From Blastocladiella emersonii ATCC 22665 (lineage: Eukaryota > Blastocladiomycota > Blastocladiomycetes > Blastocladiales > Blastocladiaceae): a stretch of DNA of 64,000 nucleotides. The stretch covers positions 1,426,001-1,490,000 of the forward strand of contig JANHCV010000008.1 in NCBI GenBank assembly GCA_025594325.1, in the 5' to 3' direction. The position numbers and the translations under genes are program-made. Every line of letters starts with the position of its first letter. The stretch's first letter is position 1. The notes under the pieces are model-generated. The model had not been told where the DNA came from and made no database searches. It worked only from the letters and a program-made list of their open reading frames with translations. Shown here piece by piece: positions 10,708 to 22,550 of this stretch.

Positions 10708-13312
10708 ATGGTAGCTCGAGGCGAGACAACCATCCGCCTCAACCCCGCCAAGTGCTTCTTCTACTGCGCACGCGTGCACCTGCTCAGCCACGTCGTCTCG
10801 GCCGAGGGCGTGCAGCCCGCCGAGGCCAAGGTCGTCTCGATCCGCGACTGGCCGCGTCCAACGTCCGGCAACCAGGTCCAGAAGTTCCTCAGCCTCGTCA
10901 ACTACCTGCGCGCCTACATCCCGCTCGCCGCGGTCCTCATGCACCCGCTTGACGCGCTGCGCAACCTCAAGCGCATCGACCTCAACGTCCGCAACGTGTG
11001 GACCGACAAGTGCGAGCAGGCGTTCCTCGCCTTAAAGGCCGCCGTCGCCGCCGCCGCCGCCCCGTGTCTCGCGCCGCCTGATTTCTCCAAGCCGTTCTTC
11101 GTCGCTACCAACGCCTCGAACGTCGGTCTCGGCGCCGTCCTGTTCCAGGGTAGCCGCGAGTCCCCGCGCTACATCTCGTTTGCCTCTCGCTCTCTGCAGC
11201 CCGCCGAGCAGAACTACTCGGCCACCAAGCGCGAGCTCCTCGGCATCGTCTTCGCGCTCACTCGCTTCTTCTACTACCTCCACGGCCGCCGTTTCGCGTT
11301 GTTCACGGACCACGCGGCGCTCACCCACATGTTCACGCAGAAGCGCCTGTCACCCATCCTCGAAAACTGGCTCGACACGCTGCTCTCCCTCTCGTTCTTG
11401 GTCACGCACCTCCCCAGCGTCCTGAACGTGCTGCCCGACATCCTGTCGCGCCTGTATAATACCGACGCCCGTGCCCATCTCGTCGCCATCAACCGCGCCG
11501 GCCGTTGTCCTGTATCGCGTTCCCCCCGTGGGCGCCCGCTGGTGGGGGGGGGGTCCCTCTGGATCCTCTCCCGCGCCGTCTCTCCCCGAGTGTGCCCTCG
11601 GCGACAGCGAGCTCGAGCAGCTCATGACGCACAATCTCTCCCTCGCGGAGAATTGTGCTCAACACTTTTTCCTCGCGCCGGCCTCGCTCCTGCCCGCGGA
11701 GCGGGCCCGCGCTTTTGCTGCCGCACCCACCCATGGGGGCAGCTCTTCTTCAACACCCGCGCCGTCTCTCCCCGAGTGTGCCCTCGGCGACGGCGAGCTC
11801 GAGCAGCTCATGACGCACGATCTCTCCCTTGCGGAGAATCGTGCTCGACACTTCTTCCTCGCGCCGGCCTCGCTCCCGCCTGCGGAGCGGGCCCGCGCTT
11901 TCGCTGCCGCACCCACCCATGGGGGCAGCTCTTCTTCAACACCCGCGCCCGCCGTGCACGCCCGCGTTGTCGCCGCCGCACCCGCCCCCGAGGGTAGCGC
12001 GCCGCGGCCCAAGTTCTCGCCCATCGGCACCGTCCCGCCCGCGCAGCGCCTCAACACGGCGCCCGTTCCGCGTGACCAGCGCGACCAAATCATCCGCGAC
12101 GTGCACAACTGGGGCCACTCGGGTCCCGCGGCCACACAGCAGCAGCTCGTCGTCCTCAGCCACGAATGGCCTGGCATGCTCGCCGACTGCCAGCGCGTCA
12201 TTGCCGGTTGCATCCCGTGCGCGCGGTTCTCGGCCACGCGGCAGGGTTTCCACCCGATGCGCTCGATTGAGGCGCTGCTGCCGCTCGACCACCTGTCCAT
12301 GGACTGCATGCAGCTGCCCATCTCGCCCGACGGATACACGCACGTGCTCGTGATCATTGACATCTGCACCCGGTTCGCGTGGCTACACCCGATCCACTCC
12401 GCGTCTGCCGGCGAGGTCGCCACCTGCTTCCTGGCCACGTGCTTCCAGTTCGGTTTCCCGCGCATCATCCAGTCCGACAACGGCCCCGAGTTTGCCAACC
12501 AGATCATCGCCTCGCTCGCCGACATGGCCGGCATCAACCGCTGCCTTGTGTCGCCGTACCACCCGCAGGCCAACGGCGCCTCGGAGCGTCTCGTTCGCTC
12601 GGTCAAGGAGGTGCTGCTCCCCTCGCTCAACGGGCAGCTCAACCGCTGGCCCGCCATGGTCCCGGCCATCCAGTACGCCTACAACACGCGCGCGCACGCG
12701 CGCCACGGCTCGACGCCCTTCTCGCTCATGTTCGCGCGTCCCGCCAACGCGCTCCGCGACTACCGCGCGCAGCCGCCCCTCCGCGACATGACCAAGCAGG
12801 AGCAGCTCGCTCACCTCAAGCTCATGACCGAGTCCATCTACCCCGCGCACCACCTGCGCCTCATCCAGCCCGAGTCGGCGCCTTTGGGCGAATCGGACAC
12901 CGTGCGCGACATCCTCCGTCATCGCGACGGCGCGAACGGCGAGCGCGAGTACCTGGTCCGCTGGTCCGATCGCTCCGCCAAGAACTCGTGGATCCCCGCC
13001 AGCAGCTTCGACACCGCCGGCGCCATCAACGACTACCACAAGAAGATCTCGGCCAACACCTGGTTCGAGCGCCAGCGTTCGCTGCAGCGTCTCGCCCCCA
13101 AGGTCGCCGCGTCTTCCCCTGTGCCCGCTCCACGCCAAGATCCTGCTCCTCGCCAAGTCTCGGCCAACAAGTCTCAGTTCTCAGTCACGCAGTCGTCAGC
13201 CGCCTCGTTGCCCGCCCGCGCCCCCGCCTCCTTCTGTCGGCATCAACAAGGTCCATTTCACCAAGTACGAGAGCTCCATCAGCTGCCATCTTGTTCTATT
13301 AGGGGTGCGGGG
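10708..13312 (+). pseudogene. 5'-truncated Ty3-type pol: RT end, RNase H, integrase, chromo-like domain
   Basis: The fragment begins just after where the reverse-transcriptase YxDD box would be (TIRLNPAKCFFYCARVHLLS) and continues through the thumb. RNase H follows, with TNAS where the first catalytic Asp is expected (Asn replaces Asp), then FTDH and DILSRL. A Pro/Ala linker with a 186-bp duplication follows. Here the frame changes by +1, possibly at a run of ten G at 11544-11553. The integrase is in the second frame: HNWGH...CIPC zinc-binding residues, catalytic Asp in LSMDCMQLPI, Asp in IQSDNGPEF and Glu in HPQANGASERL. A chromo-like tail reads VRDILRHRD...EYLVRWSDRSAKNSWIPAS. Gag, protease and most of RT are missing, and no LTR was found. 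It belongs to a different lineage from the chromovirus at 25.5 kb. Confidence 0.85.
11574..11945 (+). repeat. Two-copy in-frame tandem repeat, period 186 bp
   Basis: Units start at 11574 and 11760, each beginning CGCCGTCTCTCCCCGAGTGT. The period is 62 codons. Both the frame entering from RNase H and the frame leaving to integrase stay open across both units. In the integrase frame each unit encodes SLPECALGD...LEQLMTH...LSLAEN...HFFLAPASL. The two copies differ at only a few positions, so the duplication is young. Confidence 0.85.
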
Positions 13313-13496
13313 GGTGAGAGGCGAGCGGGAAGCTCAAGGTTCAGGTCCGGGTCGCCGCGATCTGGCGCGGTGAAAACCGGTTTTGGGCGGTCGCATGACC
13401 CGAAACCCGGGTTTCAAGTCGGGGACCAGGTCGGGGACCACGACTTCCGCAACTCCTCTAATGCTGTCCGCGCTCGCTCTCCGCAAGACGCAATGC

Positions 13497-14998
13497 ATGA
13501 AGCTCGCCACTCCATGAAATCACATCACACTCCATGCAACGGGACATCGAGATCCTTATTCTTGCTTTCATCTGAGTGTGCAGCCGTTGTGGCCAAACTC
13601 TCGCGCGACCTGCCAACCGACGCAGCGGAGCTCTCGTCGCTCCTGCAGGTCGTGCTTCGCGAAATCATGCGTCTCCGAGGTCAGCAACTTCACGTCTCGC
13701 TCCAGCACCGAATTCACCAGATTTCTCCGTCGGAAGCCGCCCTAGCACGCTCGCGAGCGGTGGAACTCGTTGCCACGATCAACAAACTCGGGGAACTGAC
13801 CGCACGGATTGAACGGCGCCTCGAGAATCCGCCGCGCGAGACTCGTGAAGCCCGGCTTGTACCGCTATCCGCTTGCGATCATACGCCTGTCCGCAGCCGC
13901 ATATCCAGTCCGGCCTCAACGCAACCGCGCACTCATCATCGCATGGTGCGGCATCCAGCGTACGGCAGCAAAGTTTACCGCCGCTCGTACGATACGGGTT
14001 GCTTCCAGGTCATTCGTGAGAAGGCACTCTTGCTTGGATTAGCTCGGCCGTCGGAATGCACGCGGACCACAGCAGACCCAGTCGAGTTTATCGACTTTCT
14101 CGGCCAGCTTGTCAAGAGCATTCCGCTCGGTCAAGCCCTGTACCTGGCGCGCTTCAACGTCCCGAAAGCTCTGTACTCTATCTACTCGGTCTTTCTGCGC
14201 GAGTCTGCTTCGAACGCGCAGGCGCGGCGCGTCTTTCTCGATGCGGCGGACCCCAACTGGAACCGCGATTGGGTCCGCCGGTTCCACGCGCTGGAACCGC
14301 TGCCCGGCGAATCCGTCGGCAAGTATTTCGCCAAGTTCCGCGGGCTGCTTACCGAGGTCGTTGACATTGACGATCCCATGATTGCCAGCGAGCGCCAGCT
14401 CAAGTTCGTGTTCACCAACAAGGTGTACGCGACGTTCGGCGCCGTCTCCGATCCCCTCCTCGCGCTGGTTAGCGACGCGTCCAAGACGGTCGCTGACATT
14501 GCCTCTAAATTCGCGTCGCTTCGAGCTCCTGATTTCTCGGACGGCTCACACTCCCAAGAGACCGGTCTGGCCTCGCACAGCGCATACAAAGCGGAATCAA
14601 CCCAGTGCGTCTTCTGCGCAGAAATCGCCCGTGAGCAGAGAAATTCTCACACTCACCCAGCTGCAACTTGCCCCGTGCTGCATAATGTTCAATTTCCCGC
14701 AGCCAAGCTTGTTATGGGATTCACTGCTGCCAACCTTGAATTCCCCGCGGAGCTTTGGAGCCCCGAATGCTCCTTGAGCGGCTTTGTCCGCATTATGGAC
14801 CAACTTCGAGAAAAGCTTCATGACCGCACGGCGCGGATCACTTCATTGGTCAATGCCGCAAGGGTCCGACAGTGTTGTGAGATTCTCGCGGGCCTGCTCG
14901 CACTCCCAGTTGACTGCGAAGCCTGGGCGTCCAAGAAGATCCGGGAGCTTTGGCGTGAAGTCCACGCTGTGACTTCGAAGCGCGGCGTTTCCCTCTAA
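13497..14998 (+). CDS. Family F gag-like protein with extended zinc finger
   Basis: The proposed start is the ATG at 13497 (MHEARHSMKSHHTPCNGTSR), but the frame is open without a stop all the way back into the Ty3 integrase, giving 1,175 codons in total. The central domain (ALYSIYSVFLRESASNAQAR, then PGESVGKYFAKFRGLLTEVV) has the helix and aromatic pattern of a retrotransposon capsid. It aligns closely with the gene at 33062. A finger C-x2-C-x12-H-x4-C-P (CVFC...H...CP, about residue 371) follows. The C-terminus is helical and ends GVSL. There is no protease or polymerase attached downstream. It may be a stand-alone or domesticated Gag. Whether it is translated separately or fused to the upstream pol cannot be told from sequence. 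Confidence 0.6.
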
Positions 14999-15590
14999 CA
15001 AGGATGCCGTATGATCAGTATCCAAATAGAAGTGTGACCTTACGATCGCGAAGGTGCATTTTGTCAGCTGGAGTCTGCTCCTCGCGGGATTGAGGGTCTC
15101 GATAGTTCGATTTCACGCCTTGCTCGGTACTTGGCGAAAACTGCGTCAACGATCTTAAGCCCGATCCAGTGCGTGGTTGGCTACTTGGTCGCGCGTTTGG
15201 ACCTGGATCTCGGCCTGGTCTTAGCCGGTTGGCCAAAGTCTCAACTCTCAACAGGGCCGGGGGAGTCTGCCGCCACAGGATCCAATCCTGTCTTGGTTTC
15301 AACCTCCTCAACCTCTGTTTCGAGTGAGCCTTTTGTCCTCGAATTCTGACGCTGTATTTTTGCGAATGTCTCATCATGTCATTTATACTTCCGGACGTTG
15401 ATTGGACACAAATTAAGCGTTTCGGAGGGCGTTGAGTAGATACACACGGGATGCGCGTCTCGGGGAAGGCGAAGCGACGCGTCGGGATATCGCGTGACTC
15501 GGCGGTGCAATCAGGTGACGCGTAAAACGGTCGGCGACTTGAGCGACGCGCGCCGCCGCATCGCACTCTCTCCCAACGAGCCTGGCTACC
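14999..15590. other. Intergenic region upstream of the DUF4470-like gene
   Basis: Non-coding by inspection. Near 15446-15490 it holds GCGCGTCTCGG and GACGCGTCGGG, variants of the ACGCGTCTC motif seen before the CB genes, about 100-145 bp before the next ATG. These are probably promoter elements. Confidence 0.4.
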
Positions 15591-18500
15591 ATGAAGCAAA
15601 AGAAAATCACTGGCCGCAAACACGGCCCCAAGGGCCATGGACCTGCCCCGGCCGCTCAAACGGCTGCTGGCCCGCCGACCCCGTCGCTGACCTGTGCGAC
15701 GGTCCTGCGCAACGACGCCACCGATCCGTACTACGCGTACGGACGGTCCTATGCCCGCGACTTGTTCTTCAAGCACGATCCTTGGTCCCTCAATCGGCTT
15801 GACGCACTCGTGTTCCAGTGCGGCGACTTGCGCGACGTCGCGCGCACTTTCATCGAGGCAAAGCGCAATTGCGCTCACGGCATGCTCATTGTCCTTAGTG
15901 ACACGCACCCCGAGGTGATTGCGCGAAACCTGCTTGTACTGCACGCCGTCGCCGCGAGTGATGGCGCAACGCAGTCGTCCGCTCTGGCACGTCACGTTGG
16001 TCAGCTGACGTACTCTCACCTTCTCGAGCCCGTCACCTGGACCTTTTGGCGAGGGCGGCTGCGCGCGTGTTTGGACGCCGAATGGGCTGCCAGCGACGCT
16101 CCATTTTTCATGCTTGACGAGGACATGGCAAGCACCGTGCGTCACTGCTGGGAGTCGTGGCTCATGTGCAACTGGTCGCCTGAGCTTCTGGCCAGGCAAC
16201 GCGACGACTACTCTGCTTCGACTCGGGAAGGCGGCAGCACTCGCAGCCACGTGCAGGCTGCCATCGACCGCTTCGCCGAGAATGCGCGCAACGTATGCGG
16301 CGACAGCTGTCCCGACGCGGCGGTCTTGGGCCGCGAGCTGCGCCCTTTGCTCACCAACGGCGCCTTCCTCTTCGATCATGCCCACGCATCAACCACCGAT
16401 CGCAGCAGTCTTCGCTCTGCTCCCGCTGTTAATCCAACGATGCTTCTTGTCGGCACGTACGGTGCCTTGTCGTTTTCAGCGCCTTTCAGCTTCTCGCCAC
16501 TCGACGTGTTTGTCATCGACCCGAACGACGTGGGCGGAAGTTTGGAGCGTGGTCTCAACGATCAAGTCGAAGCGCTGCTTGAGGCGTTTGGTCCATCCAG
16601 CGGCTCTCAACGCCGCACCGCCGAGGCCAATCGCGTTGTTGAATGGATTGCGCAGCCGACGCTTGCGCCCCTCATGTGCAAGGTCGCTTTCGTCGCCGGA
16701 CATCCCATCAAGGTCATGGAGACGCTTGTAGTTCACCCTCAAATTCACCACTCGACCTCACCCAAACCTGAGCTCTCCCCGCAGCAAAAACTCCAGGTGG
16801 AGCACGCGCAGCTGCGATTCAACGTCATCGAGACGGGCAACTTGATGGACACGTGTGGGCTGCTCAATTTGCTCCAGCATGCATCACCACTGCTCGCCAC
16901 AGAGTGGATACACTGCCGCTCGCTGATTCGCGCTTGGACCAATCATGACCATGCTTACTCGATCGCGCCTTTGCGGCTTGACTTCCTCCGCCGCGTCACT
17001 GGACTCGGGCTCGAGGTGTTTCCTACGCTTCTCGCTGTGAACTTGCTTGAGCGCCCAGCTTCATTGCACTGGGTCACACACACGACGGACATCGCTTGGA
17101 GTGCAGGCCAGGTTATGCGTTCCACGGGTCACGCTCGCGAGGAGTTTACTTTCTACCGGCTCACGACTCCGAACGTGGCCATCTCTCTGCGCGAGTCGCC
17201 CTTCATGTTGGAAACTCTCGTCCAGGCACTCAAGGAGCTGTGTGGTCCCGATGCCGTAGCGCTTGATGGCAAGCCTGGTACGTGCGCGATGTGCTGGATC
17301 TGACGCATGATCTCACTGACCACTTACTCTGTCTTTGTAGCTGGTTCACGCGCATCCGGCGCCTTGCTGCCCAAACTGCTTGCGTTTGCTTACGCTTCGG
17401 GTCGCCTGACTTGGATGGGAGCTGAGCGACTTACTTCTCCTCCGTGGCTCGAGATGCCGCAACTATGGTCCGCTCTTTGTGCCGATCCAGCGTTCTTCTC
17501 GTGCAACCCTGAAATTTACGCGCAGGCACAACTTTACGGCTTCCCGATCCAGTATCCTGGCTTCCCCAAGGTCAAGTTTTTGCACTCACGGGGATTCTTG
17601 ATCGCTTATCTGTCGAGTCGACCAGTTCTGCGAGCTCGTTCGCCGCCATGGTGCTCGAGATCGGCGACACATACCAGTTCCGCAGCCTTATCGTCGAGCC
17701 GATTAGTAGCGACAGCCTGCAGGTGCGGGTCTCGGCTTATGTGCCGCACTTTGTTGTTGAGAGCTTGTCAGGTCGGCTGAACGCGCGCGTCCGCTTCCCT
17801 GCGACAATTAATCGGAGCGTACCACTTGCGTTCGTTTCGCTGCCCCGGATCTCTGCTGGCCCGTTTTCGCAGGCTACGGCGAGCATCGCCGCGTACGCTG
17901 CAGCGACGCGCTTCCTCAACTTCGAGGACGGCAGCCTTGGAACGGCCCCGCCTACTGAAAAGCCGCTTGTGCATACACTCGTTTCAGTTGATGGCTTGGA
18001 GGATATGTACATGCTCCTCAAGCGTCCCCGCGCGAGCGCACGCACTGAATTGACTTATACCACGAGTCCCAAGGGTGCTCGCGGTGCCGCTTAGCTTTTG
18101 TCAGCGGCAAACCGACCCAGCTGTACCAGCTCTTAAGCCGTGGCATCATTTGTTCTGCCCGTCTCAAGCCAACCCATGTCGAGATCGTGATCTTGCGCGC
18201 GCTTGGCCCTGTCGACCTCTCCGTTGACTTGTATCCGATCCCATCGTTTGTCGCCGACCACGCTGACTCGTCTCCAGTGGGCGAGACGGATCTCGCGGAC
18301 CAACGCGCGGCGCTTCGTGCCCCGTACTTTGCTGCGACCGCGGACGAGGCCGCCATCGTCCAAGGGACTATGGATGCGGACCCTGTCCTGGAAGATTCGC
18401 GCAAGGACCCGCCCGCAGACGAGCAGGCCTTGTTTCTCCGCGTGCTCAAGCGGTACCAGCACTACCTGTCCGGCGGCGACGCGGACTATTTCAGCGGTAG

Positions 18501-18609
18501 CGACGGGAGCAGCGTGGAGGACGATGATGATTATGACGAGAACGACTCGTGGAGTGGCGAGGATGATGACGAAAGTGACTTGTGGAGCGGCGATGCCAGC
18601 AACACTTGA
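15591..18609 (+). CDS. DUF4470-type fungal protein (family E), at least two exons
   Basis: The start is MKQKKITGRKHGPKGHGPAP, a basic tail. Residues about 30-115 match the fungal DUF4470 pattern: DPYYAYGRSYARDLFFKHDP, a GDLRDVARTFIEAKR segment and VIARNLLVLHAV. Near residue 415, NVIETGNLMDTCGLLNLLQ is another landmark of these proteins, which often carry a MYND finger; none is seen here. An intron at 17278-17340 is well supported: GTACGT donor, CTGAC branch, TAG acceptor, and the reading frame is restored into GSRASGALLPKLLAFAY. Two later frame changes, near 17571-17617 and 18024-18094, could be introns with weak donors (GTCAAG, GTCCCC), both of which restore frame, or they could be inactivating indels. 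The C-terminus is very acidic (SVEDDDDYDENDSWSGEDDD). The biochemical role is unknown. Confidence 0.65.
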
Positions 18610-19114
18610 TGATGCGAGGCAGTCTCGATTTTTCCGCGCTTCGACATAACATGGATATACCGAAAGTTGTTATTTATACTAGGTGTGTGTGCGCAGCACA
18701 CACTTGGGTCTCGGCTGTAGCGTTAGTCTGTGGTGCCAGTGATGAGAGCAGCGGCGCAGGTACAACGCGTGTGACGGGCACGCGTCCGTGGCCAACATGG
18801 CTGTGACCATGGCTTGTCTTGGTCGCGGAGCAACGCATTCTTGAATCATGAGTGCACTCGAGGCCGTGGACCAAGGTCGGAACTGAGACTGGACTTAAAC
18901 ATGTCGCGGTTGGCAAAGTTGAGCGACATGAGGGTTCATCGCGGCCGAGGTCGCAGGCTGCCCGCGCTGTCTTGTTCCCGAGCACGGGTCGCTTACCGTA
19001 ATGTTCTCGAACATCCTTCCGTGGTCACGGCCCATGAGCAGTCAAGAAAGGCAGTCAAATCACGCGCTAGTCCAGACGCGGTGCCAGTGCAGTATGGGGT
19101 GTGGGTCAGGTGAA
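18610..19114. other. Non-coding region with a short GT/AC hairpin
   Basis: No gene recognised. Near 18683-18703 a perfect 8-bp stem GTGTGTGC/GCACACAC with a 3-base loop follows the family-E gene by about 75 bp. It may lie in that gene's 3' untranslated region. Confidence 0.4.
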
Positions 19115-19720
19115 TCAGTACCAATGCGCCGCCGTGATCCAGGACGTAGCTGGGTCACTGGATGATCTGGGCGACGCCATGTAGCGGCTTGATGCAGGTG
19201 AGGTGCGAGATACTGTTAGCGGTGTATAGTTTGGACGCTGCTAAACTGCAGGCTAGATGTGTACACCTTGGAGTCAATCATTTTATTGAGCGCCGCAGCG
19301 CCCGTGAGGATGATAGACTAGTTGTCGCACTGGATCGTGCGCTGGCCAGGGCGCACCAAATACGCGCCGATGCCGATCGACCGGCACGCGAGGAGTGTCG
19401 CGGTGAATTCTCGTTGTAGTCCGCCGACGTGTTGCCCGCGATCAGGCTCAAGCCCATGGGTTTCACGGCGTCAAACCCATCCTTGATCCCGATCCAGTCG
19501 GCGACGCGCATGTGCGTCTCGCCCGTCACGTTTTGGACAACGGGCTCAACCGGGACCGAGTTGCGCAGCCGCTCGAAGTCCGCGAGGTGCAGGTACGGGT
19601 ACTCGAACCTGAGCCTGGAGTTGCGCAGGCCGACTTACGTATACGGTGCGGTGCGCGGTGGCGAGCACCAGTGTCCTCCATTCGCACATGCTAAGCAATC
19701 GGCGAGTAGAACTTGATCGA
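19115..19720 (-). pseudogene. ACC1: Acetyl-CoA carboxylase (carboxyltransferase domain) pseudogene fragment
   Basis: Reading the minus strand, ordered fragments in changing frames match the carboxyltransferase domain of eukaryotic acetyl-CoA carboxylase: FGPTSIKFYSPIA, then FEYPYLHLADFERLR, then [20 protein letters not shown], then [20 protein letters not shown] followed by GQRTIQ, then SIILTGAAALNKMIDSKVYT followed by SSLQ, and NSISHLT. Their order and spacing follow the functional enzyme, which makes malonyl-CoA for fatty-acid synthesis. Stops and at least three frameshifts break the frame, and the biotin carboxylase and carrier domains are absent. It is a dead partial copy; the essential gene must lie elsewhere. 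Confidence 0.8.
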
Positions 19721-20362
19721 TGTGGGGCCGAAAACCTACACTGCAAGACAGAGTACGTGTAGACGCTTGGGCCACATGGCCTTGAGCTCGCCTGTTTCGG
19801 GAGCTTGCAAGCGAATCGCGACGGACTTGAGCACGCCCGTTTCGGGATCAATCATGATCTCGATATGCGCGTCCACGTTAAGGGCTTACCCTTATTGAGG
19901 ACAGTGCCTCGATTGAACCAACCAGGTTTGTATTGAGTTGAGCTGCAATCAAAGCGAAGCCGAGAAGCGGAAAACGAGATATCGGGATTCCTTCAGAACT
20001 CCATGAGGGAGAACCTGGAAACGGAAACGTCTCAAGAAAAATATATCTGAACAAGTAAGTAGACATTCGAAATAGTGAATTCATGATTGCGAAGAGGAAA
20101 GGGGTTGGGAAGGGCGAGGGCGAAAAGAAGAAGTGGACCAAATCGGACGAGACTCACCAGGATGATGCCCTACATGATGCTCGCCTCATTGCATAGAGTA
20201 ACAATGTAGATTTTATTAGAGGATTTAGAGAAAATTGAGGAAAAGATAATTCGATCGCGACCACGACGCGTCGCGACGCGTAGTGATTGGAGTGACAGGA
20301 AAGACACGCGTGCCAGCAACCCCAGCTTGAGCGCGTATTCAGCTCGACAGAAACTCAGCCTA
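19721..20362. other. Decayed or non-coding region
   Basis: On the minus strand, 19760-19890 encodes a short readable peptide (HIEIMIDPETGVLKSVAIRL) that could be a further part of the carboxylase remnant or of another lost gene; I could not place it. A 16-bp perfect palindrome at 20266-20281 contains ACGCGT twice, about 80 bp before the leucine-rich-repeat remnant. Confidence 0.35.
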
Positions 20363-21195
20363 CTGCTGAGAACGAATTCGCCACGCTCTTTCCACACCTC
20401 CCGCCCGCACTCGTGGACCTCGACATCGGCGACAATCGGCTCACCGCGAAGCAGCTCAACGCCTGCCATCACTACTTCCCGTCTACCCTTCGCTCCTTGA
20501 ATCTCTCCCGTAACGAGCTTTACCGGGCGACGGGGGATGTGCCGCTTGGCTGGACCTTTCCGATCGGTCTCGAAACCCCGACCATGACCACCTGCACGAC
20601 CTAAGGGACTGCCGTTCGGCCGAACGCTCTCGGGCGACGAGTTCCGCTTCTTGAGCTTGCCGCGCTCATTGCGGCGTCCTTACCGCCGAACCTCATCACT
20701 CTCGACCTCTCAATGAATCCCCTTTGCGAGGAACCGCACCTCACCATGCACGAGCGGTACAGAACGCGCTCGAAATGCTTTCATCAGGCAAACGGGGCCT
20801 CGCCCGCCGCCATGGCTCTGCTCGCTCCTCGGGTGCCGCCCTCGCTGCAAAAGCTATATCTTCTGTGTACATGCGTTGGGGCGGGCGGGGCGCAACATCT
20901 CGCCAACCACATGCCTCCGCATCTCCGAGTTCTCGATCTGTCTCAAACTGATTTGGACAACGACGCGGTTCGCGCTCTCGCCCCTGCGCTGCCGCAGTCG
21001 CTCAAGGAGGTTTCGTTCAACTTGAACCCATTTACAGCGGCGGTCGCAGGTCTGCTTGCCTCGCACCTTCCTGACGATCTGGAAGCACTGGATTTGGGAT
21101 CGGTGGACCTCATCGGCCCTGGTGTTGATCACTTACGCGCGAAGGTTGCGAGCCGGGGTTGTATTGTCATAAAACAACCCTGCGACCAGGGGTAA
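20363..21195 (+). pseudogene. Leucine-rich-repeat protein remnant
   Basis: Two open pieces separated by a stop and a frame change carry repeats of about 25-28 residues of ribonuclease-inhibitor type. They read FPHLPPALVDLDIGDNRLTA, YFPSTLRSLNLSRNEL, SLPPNLITLDLSMNPL, MPPHLRVLDLSQTDL, ALPQSLKEVSFNLNPF and HLPDDLEALDLGSVDL. The consensus LPxxLxxLDLxxNxL is clear. No start codon with upstream context and no partner domain was found. Such repeats bind proteins; the original partner is unknown. The frame ends at a TAA at 21193-21195. Confidence 0.7.
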
Positions 21196-22135
21196 AGCAA
21201 TTGAGCGATCTCGAACGTGTTAACAAGTTGTCGCTTTGAAGATTTTTCGTTTCAATCGAATGTATTGCTGTTTTCAATGACTGCTACGGCAGGCTCAGCG
21301 TTTCAACTGGCAGCCTGCGACGCGCCAATCAAAACACGTGTCGCCCAAGTGGCGCGTCGCGTCAAGCTCCCATCTCACCTAGGACAGCTTGCTCCTGAAA
21401 CTCGAGATTTCATTGCATTTTGATCGAGGTTGTAGGATGTCAGTAAGCGTTGAAATTACGCTCGACTGTGGCGAGGACCACTCACCTCATCGTCCATCTG
21501 AAGCGCGATCCATCACTGGGCTGCGACGCAGCCAGCTCGTACAACTTCAGGAGTGTTACACACCCACACATCGCCGACAAGTGGTGGTCGGGAGTTGGGC
21601 GGGCGAGCTCAAAGGTCGATCGGTGTTCGAATCCTAGTGAGGGGAGGGACCCGGGGCCCTTTTGCTGCTCAGCGCGGGAATTTTTCCTCACGGACACCCG
21701 GACTCGCAATGCAATTCTTCGCGGAAAGGAGAGTCAGTCATTTGGACAGGTCAGCCATGGGATATCATTGATCCTTTCGCTCCGGTTACTCGAGTTTTGG
21801 CCAATTCTCTTGCCGTGGAAATACACGTCGCTTCACATAGGTGAGCAACACTCAGCCCAAGTATCATCCAAACTCACGTTGAGAGTTCAGGGATCGTCCG
21901 CGACGACGGAGCAGCACGACGAGTCGGATCCACAGTTGTATAGGGAAACGAGGGGGGGACGATCAACGACAGGCGACGGCTACGCGTCAACGAACCTGGT
22001 AGTCGACTCCGAGGAGATCTTGGACGAGCAGCAGCGCGGCTTTCACGAGTAAAGCGACTCGAGGCGGGCGAGGAAGGTGTCGAACGGCTTCGGTGGCGAC
22101 ACGAGGTCTAAGGTTGTTCTAGCGGCGGTGCAATC
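21196..22135. other. No recognisable gene
   Basis: About 940 bp without coding character on either strand. Short open frames have no domain features. It contains GTGTTCGAATCC near 21620, which resembles an internal tRNA promoter box but has no cloverleaf around it. Confidence 0.4.
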
Positions 22136-22213
22136 TGGAGCACGACAGCGAACGAGTACGAGAAGCCGACGACGCGCGAGACGAGGCAGAAGGAGAGCAG
22201 CAAACGGGGAGGT
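22136..22213 (+). repeat. 78-bp direct repeat, copy 1
   Basis: Begins TGGAGCACGACAGCGAACGA. It is repeated at 22551-22628 with one visible mismatch (G for A), a 415-bp period. The surroundings are purine-rich. Confidence 0.85.
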
Positions 22214-22550
22214 CAATATTTCTTTGTTACACTTCAGACTTCGACGAGGGATTCCAGTTGAGGGAGATGAGAGAGGAGAAGAGCGGAGAGGTCGGACGAC
22301 GATGACGACGCCGTACGCGAGGGAGGATCGAGGACGCAGCGCGGCGGCACGACGGGCACGGCCAGCGCGAGGGCGTCGACGAACGAGGAGAAGGAGGAGC
22401 GCGCGCGGCACGAAGGCGATCGTGGGCGGTGCGGCGAGAGGGACGATCAGGAGAAAGACGAGCGAGATGACGGTGGCGGAGAGGGACGAGAAGGGAGAGG
22501 AAAACGACAGCTTGGCGGGGGCAGCTTGGTGGTGGCGGACTCAACGGACC

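Noticed and set aside
21610-21640. GTGTTCGAATCC resembling a tRNA T-arm
   Set aside because: The flanking bases do not pair as a T-stem and no anticodon or acceptor stem can be drawn.
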